Below, one piece after another: positions 60,797 through 64,000 of a stretch of DNA of 64,000 nt (its first letter is position 1; the number at the start of each line of letters is the position of its first letter). Source of the stretch: Pantoea sp050157905 (GTDB taxonomy: Bacteria; Pseudomonadota; Gammaproteobacteria; Enterobacterales; Enterobacteriaceae). The notes under the pieces are model-generated. The model saw only the letters and a list, made by a program, of their open reading frames with translations, was not told the origin of the DNA and did not search any database. Made by a program: the position numbers and the translations under genes. The stretch spans positions 3,286,001 to 3,350,000 of the forward strand of contig NZ_JBKIWZ010000001.1 in assembly GCF_050157905.1 (NCBI RefSeq), in the 5' to 3' direction.

Positions 60797-61378
60797 ATGA
60801 AGAATGATTACGATGATTTGCAGCGTTTTAAAGAGAAAACGCAAACGCTCGACATCGACTTTAAAGATATGTCTGGTCAGGCGCAGGAAGCGGCAGAACA
60901 CAGCAAATGGGCGCTAATCCGCCAGCTGGCAAAAGAGGAAAATCAGACGCCTTTTAGTGGTGGCCAGCGTATTGACCTGCCACAACCTCAGCCGCTGCGC
61001 GGTGATGAGTTTACGGCGCCGCCGCCCGAGGCACCGCCTCGCCATGCCACGCTCAGCGCGCAACCGGCCCTGGGGGCGGGTACGTCGATCCTGGATAGCC
61101 TTTCAGGCAGCACAATGCCCGCGCCCGCCAGAGCAGAGAATCACACGGCGTCGCTCTTTCCGCCGCCGCCGCCACAACCGCTGACCCAGCCGCAGGCGGC
61201 ACCGCCTGTCGCGCCGGTACAGACTGCTACGGTCGCGGAGCCTCAGCCTGCAATCTCACCGGCTGCATCTACCTCTGAACCCGGACGCTTTGGTGCGCTG
61301 TTCCGCCCGCGCGAGACGCAATTGCCAAAAGAAACTTTACTCAAACCGTTACTGGAGAAGATTGCGCTATGCCGTTAG
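60797..61378 (+). CDS. bcsO: cellulose biosynthesis protein BcsO (proline-rich)
   Basis: 193 residues. A short conserved head (MKNDYDDLQRFKEKTQTLDI, DFKDMSGQAQ) and WALIRQLAKEE are followed by a long low-complexity region rich in Pro, Ala and Gln (LFPPPPPQPLTQPQAAPPVA), then RFGALFRPRE near the end. This fits BcsO, a poorly studied factor found upstream of bcsQ in bcs operons of some enterobacteria. E. coli has BcsR in this place; no BcsR is seen. The 3' end overlaps bcsQ by ten bases. Function in cellulose secretion not established. Confidence 0.75.
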   Translation: MKNDYDDLQRFKEKTQTLDIDFKDMSGQAQEAAEHSKWALIRQLAKEENQTPFSGGQRIDLPQPQPLRGDEFTAPPPEAPPRHATLSAQPALGAGTSILDSLSGSTMPAPARAENHTASLFPPPPPQPLTQPQAAPPVAPVQTATVAEPQPAISPAASTSEPGRFGALFRPRETQLPKETLLKPLLEKIALCR

Positions 61379-62172
61379 TTTGTGTGTGTTCGCCAAAGGG
61401 AGGCGTGGGAAAAACGACGCTGGCGGCGAATCTGGCCTGGAGTCTGGCACGATCCGGTAGCAAAGTGCTGGCCATCGATTTTGATGTGCAGAATGCACTG
61501 CGTCTTCACTTTGGTGTGCCGCTTAACGATGGTCGCGGCTTTGTGGCGCGCTCAGAAGAGCAGGCAGACTGGAGTCAGTCGATCCTCACCACGGGCGGCA
61601 ATATCTTTGTCCTGCCTTATGGCGATGTCACGGAGCCTCAGCGTGAACGGTTCGAAGAGAACCTGATGAAAGACCCTCACTTCATCAGGCGCGGTCTGGA
61701 CACGTTACTGAACTATCCGGGCCTGGTGATTGTGGCCGATTTTCCTCCCGGCCCGGGTCCCGCCCTTAAAGCGATGACGGCGCTGGCCGATATACATTTA
61801 GTGGTGATGTTAGCGGATACCGCCTCTGTGTCGTTATTACCGCAGATTGAAGAGAACCGAATGATTGGTAAACCGCTTAATAATAAGCATGGGCACCACT
61901 TTATTCTTAACCAGTGCGATAATCGCAGGAATATTAATCGCGATGTGACCGCCTTTATGCAACAGCGTCTGGGCGATAATTTACTGGGCGTGGTTCACCG
62001 TGATGAAAGTGTGGGTGAGGCCAATGCGTCCCAGCAGTCAGTTTATGATTTCAGCCCTGCGTCGGCAGCCGCATTTGATATTGAACTGATCGCTAAACGT
62101 GTCAGCAACATTCTGAACATTACCGTAGGTAATGGCGAAGTGCAGGCTTCCATCCGCACAAACCACTATTAA
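61369..62172 (+). CDS. bcsQ: cellulose biosynthesis MinD-like ATPase BcsQ
   Basis: 267 residues. Deviant Walker A SPKGGVGKTTLAANLAWSL, VLAIDFDVQNALRLHFGV (switch I) and VIVADFPPGPGPALKAM (switch II). E. coli BcsQ with BcsR and BcsE localises and regulates the cellulose synthase at the pole. Overlaps bcsO and lies 49 bases ahead of bcsA. Confidence 0.95.
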   Translation: MPLVCVCSPKGGVGKTTLAANLAWSLARSGSKVLAIDFDVQNALRLHFGVPLNDGRGFVARSEEQADWSQSILTTGGNIFVLPYGDVTEPQRERFEENLMKDPHFIRRGLDTLLNYPGLVIVADFPPGPGPALKAMTALADIHLVVMLADTASVSLLPQIEENRMIGKPLNNKHGHHFILNQCDNRRNINRDVTAFMQQRLGDNLLGVVHRDESVGEANASQQSVYDFSPASAAAFDIELIAKRVSNILNITVGNGEVQASIRTNHY

Positions 62173-62221
62173 CCAGCTTCGGCCAGGTGACTGACTTATA
62201 CAGCTCTTCTCAGGGTGAATT

Positions 62222-64000
62222 ATGAGTAAAATCGGGTTTTACCTGCTGCTGCTGGTGCTTGCACCCGTTGCTGCGGTGATCATCATTACGCCAATGGACA
62301 GTCAGAAACAGTATATTTTTGGCCTGATTAGTATCGGCATGATGTTTTTATTAGGGTTCAGCAAAAGCCGCAAAATAACGGTGGTGATGGTCATTCTTTC
62401 TGCCTTAATGTCCAGCCGTTATATCTGGTGGCGCACGACGGAGACGCTGCATTTTAATTCCGAGATTGAAGCACTTCTCGGGATCGGCTTATATCTGGCG
62501 GAACTTTATGTCTGGCTGATCTTAATTCTTGGCTTCCTGCAGACCACCTGGCCATTAAAACGCACCATCGAACCTTTACCCGATGACACCACGCTGTGGC
62601 CGACGGTCGATATTTATGTCCCCTCCTATAATGAAAGTCTGGATGTGGTGCGCGACACCGTGCTGGCGGCGCAGTGTATTGATTATCCGCGTGACAAACT
62701 GAAAGTGTATCTGCTGGATGATGGCAAGCGCAGCGAATTTGCCCGCTTCGCGGCGGATGTCGGCGTCGGCTATATCACCCGCGACGACAATAAACACGCC
62801 AAAGCCGGTAACCTCAACCATGCGATGACGATCACCAAAGGTGAGCTGATCTGCATCTTTGACTGCGACCACGTCGCGACCCGTACCTTCCTTCAGGCGA
62901 CGGTCGGGCCATTCCTGAAAGATCCAAAGCTGGCGCTGCTGCAGACACCGCACTACTTCTATTCACCCGATCCCTTTGAGCGCAATCTGCGCGCGGCGCG
63001 CAGCATTCCGAATGAGGGTGCACTCTTTTATGGCCCGGTGCAGCAGGGGAATGACAACTGGAACGCGACCTTCTTCTGCGGCTCCTGTGCGGTTATCCGC
63101 CGTTCGGCGCTGGAAGAGATTGGTGGCTTTGCGGTCGAAACCGTTACCGAAGATGCTCACACCGCGCTGAAAATGCAGCGACTGGGCTGGGGCTCCGCCT
63201 TTTTATCGATCCCGCTGGCGGCCGGTCTGGCGACCGAGCGCCTCGGCCTGCATATCATCCAGCGTACCCGCTGGGCGCGCGGCATGACGCAGATTTTCCG
63301 TGTCGATAATCCGCTGTTTGGCCGTGGCCTGAAGTGGCAGCAGCGTCTCTGCTATCTCAACGCCATGCTGCACTTCCAGTTCGGCCTGCCACGCGTGGCC
63401 TTCCTGACGGCGCCGCTGGCTTACCTGCTGTTTAACCTGAACATTATTCACTCTTCGGCGTCGCTGATCTTTGCCTATGTGCTGCCGCACCTGGTCATGT
63501 CGCTCTACGTAAACTCCCGCATGAATGGCCGTTTCCGTTACACCTTCTGGGGTGAGATTTATGAGACGGTGATGTGCTTCCATCTGGTGATCCCGACCCT
63601 GCTGACCCTGCTGTCGCCGAAGCATGGCAAGTTCAACGTGACCGATAAAGGCGGCGTGCTGGACCAGGGCTTCTTTGACTTCCACATCGTGCGTCCGCAC
63701 GTGATTGTGGCGCTGCTGCTGGGTATCGGGATCGTGGCGGGCATCGTTCGTGCCACGATGCATGACTATTTTGGCGTCGATCCTTACGTTATTGCGCTCA
63801 ACGTTGGCTGGGCGATCTTCAGCCTGATTATTCTTATGGCGGCCATTGCCGTCGCCCGCGAAACCAGGCAGGTGCGCAAAACCATCCGTGTGGAGGTGCA
63901 GATCCCAGCGATTATCCACTACGCCAGCGGCATCTCATCACGCACCCAGACCAGTAACCTGTCGATGGGGGGGGCGCAGCTTGATGCGCCGGACGGCCGC
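62222..64000 (+). CDS. bcsA: cellulose synthase catalytic subunit BcsA (3' end outside window)
   Basis: 593 codons present, open to the right edge. Start ATG 62222 behind AGGGTGA. Several N-terminal membrane helices, then the GT2 domain: DIYVPSYNE, LLDDGKRSEF, FDCDH, TVTEDAHTALK (catalytic Asp) and QRTRWARG (the QxxRW product-binding motif). More helices follow, then the start of the PilZ domain: RQVRKTIRV supplies the c-di-GMP arginines and NLSMGGAQL the DxSxxG-type motif with Asn in first place. It polymerises UDP-glucose into cellulose and exports it when c-di-GMP is bound. bcsB and further genes presumably follow. Confidence 0.96.
   Translation, partial: MSKIGFYLLLLVLAPVAAVIIITPMDSQKQYIFGLISIGMMFLLGFSKSRKITVVMVILSALMSSRYIWWRTTETLHFNSEIEALLGIGLYLAELYVWLILILGFLQTTWPLKRTIEPLPDDTTLWPTVDIYVPSYNESLDVVRDTVLAAQCIDYPRDKLKVYLLDDGKRSEFARFAADVGVGYITRDDNKHAKAGNLNHAMTITKGELICIFDCDHVATRTFLQATVGPFLKDPKLALLQTPHYFYSPDPFERNLRAARSIPNEGALFYGPVQQGNDNWNATFFCGSCAVIRRSALEEIGGFAVETVTEDAHTALKMQRLGWGSAFLSIPLAAGLATERLGLHIIQRTRWARGMTQIFRVDNPLFGRGLKWQQRLCYLNAMLHFQFGLPRVAFLTAPLAYLLFNLNIIHSSASLIFAYVLPHLVMSLYVNSRMNGRFRYTFWGEIYETVMCFHLVIPTLLTLLSPKHGKFNVTDKGGVLDQGFFDFHIVRPHVIVALLLGIGIVAGIVRATMHDYFGVDPYVIALNVGWAIFSLIILMAAIAVARETRQVRKTIRVEVQIPAIIHYASGISSRTQTSNLSMGGAQLDAPDGR

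Noticed and set aside
1..64000. CRISPR arrays, insertion sequences, prophage, rRNA genes
   Set aside because: No regularly spaced repeats, transposase, integrase, phage structural genes or rRNA sequence were recognised on either strand.

Overview
The window reads as chromosome of an enterobacterium of the Erwiniaceae, most likely Pantoea (inferred from protein similarity and gene order, no database used). Core proteins (GyrB, DnaA, RnpA, YidC, MtlA, GlyQ, Dpp) are close to those of E. coli. There is a single IbpA with no IbpB beside it, a bcsO-type cellulose operon, and moderately GC-rich codon use.

Layout. (1) 1-5.7 kb: an accessory co-directional six-gene operon that is the least familiar part of the window: a PP-loop ATP pyrophosphatase, an ATP-grasp ligase, a class II glutamine amidotransferase, a 2-oxoglutarate/Fe(II) oxygenase, a YbaK-type aminoacyl-tRNA deacylase and an EamA exporter. 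It looks like a complete make-protect-export cassette for a modified amino acid or small peptide, and may continue past the left edge. (2) 5.8-9.6 kb: ibpA (sigma-32 promoter and ROSE-type RNA thermometer), yidQ, yidR, yidA, and a YhcH/EbgC-family gene. (3) 9.8-20.5 kb: the replication and ribosome block gyrB-recF-dnaN-dnaA / rpmH-rnpA-yidD-yidC-mnmE, with an ERIC-like palindrome between dnaN and recF. (4) 20.7-29.4 kb: a RutE-like nitroreductase, two broken genes (an HTH regulator with a nonsense codon and a frameshifted phosphopantetheinyl transferase), adeP, yieH, wecH, glyQ (frameshifted as given) and glyS. (5) 29.5-36.9 kb: yibF and the respiratory formate dehydrogenase set fdhE-fdoI-fdoH-fdoG with divergent fdhD; FdoG carries Cys where E. 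coli has selenocysteine. (6) 36.8-41.6 kb: a DeoR-type regulator divergent from a class III aminotransferase, sodA, a VirK/YbjX-family gene, and yibL (frameshifted as given). (7) 41.7-48.4 kb: mtlADR with a four-site CRP array, yiaF, and a gamma-glutamyltransferase-like gene. (8) 49.2-53.3 kb: yiaG, an HD hydrolase, ohrR/ohr, eptB and a tRNA-Pro(UGG) followed by a partial duplication and a string of mini-hairpins. (9) 54.5-64 kb: dppABCDF and the start of the cellulose operon bcsO-bcsQ-bcsA, cut by the right edge.

Three genes (glyQ, yibL, the PPTase) are each one base short in a homopolymer run. Since glyQ is essential and glyS next to it is intact, the simplest reading is residual homopolymer errors in the assembly rather than true gene loss; the HTH nonsense codon is a substitution and may be real.
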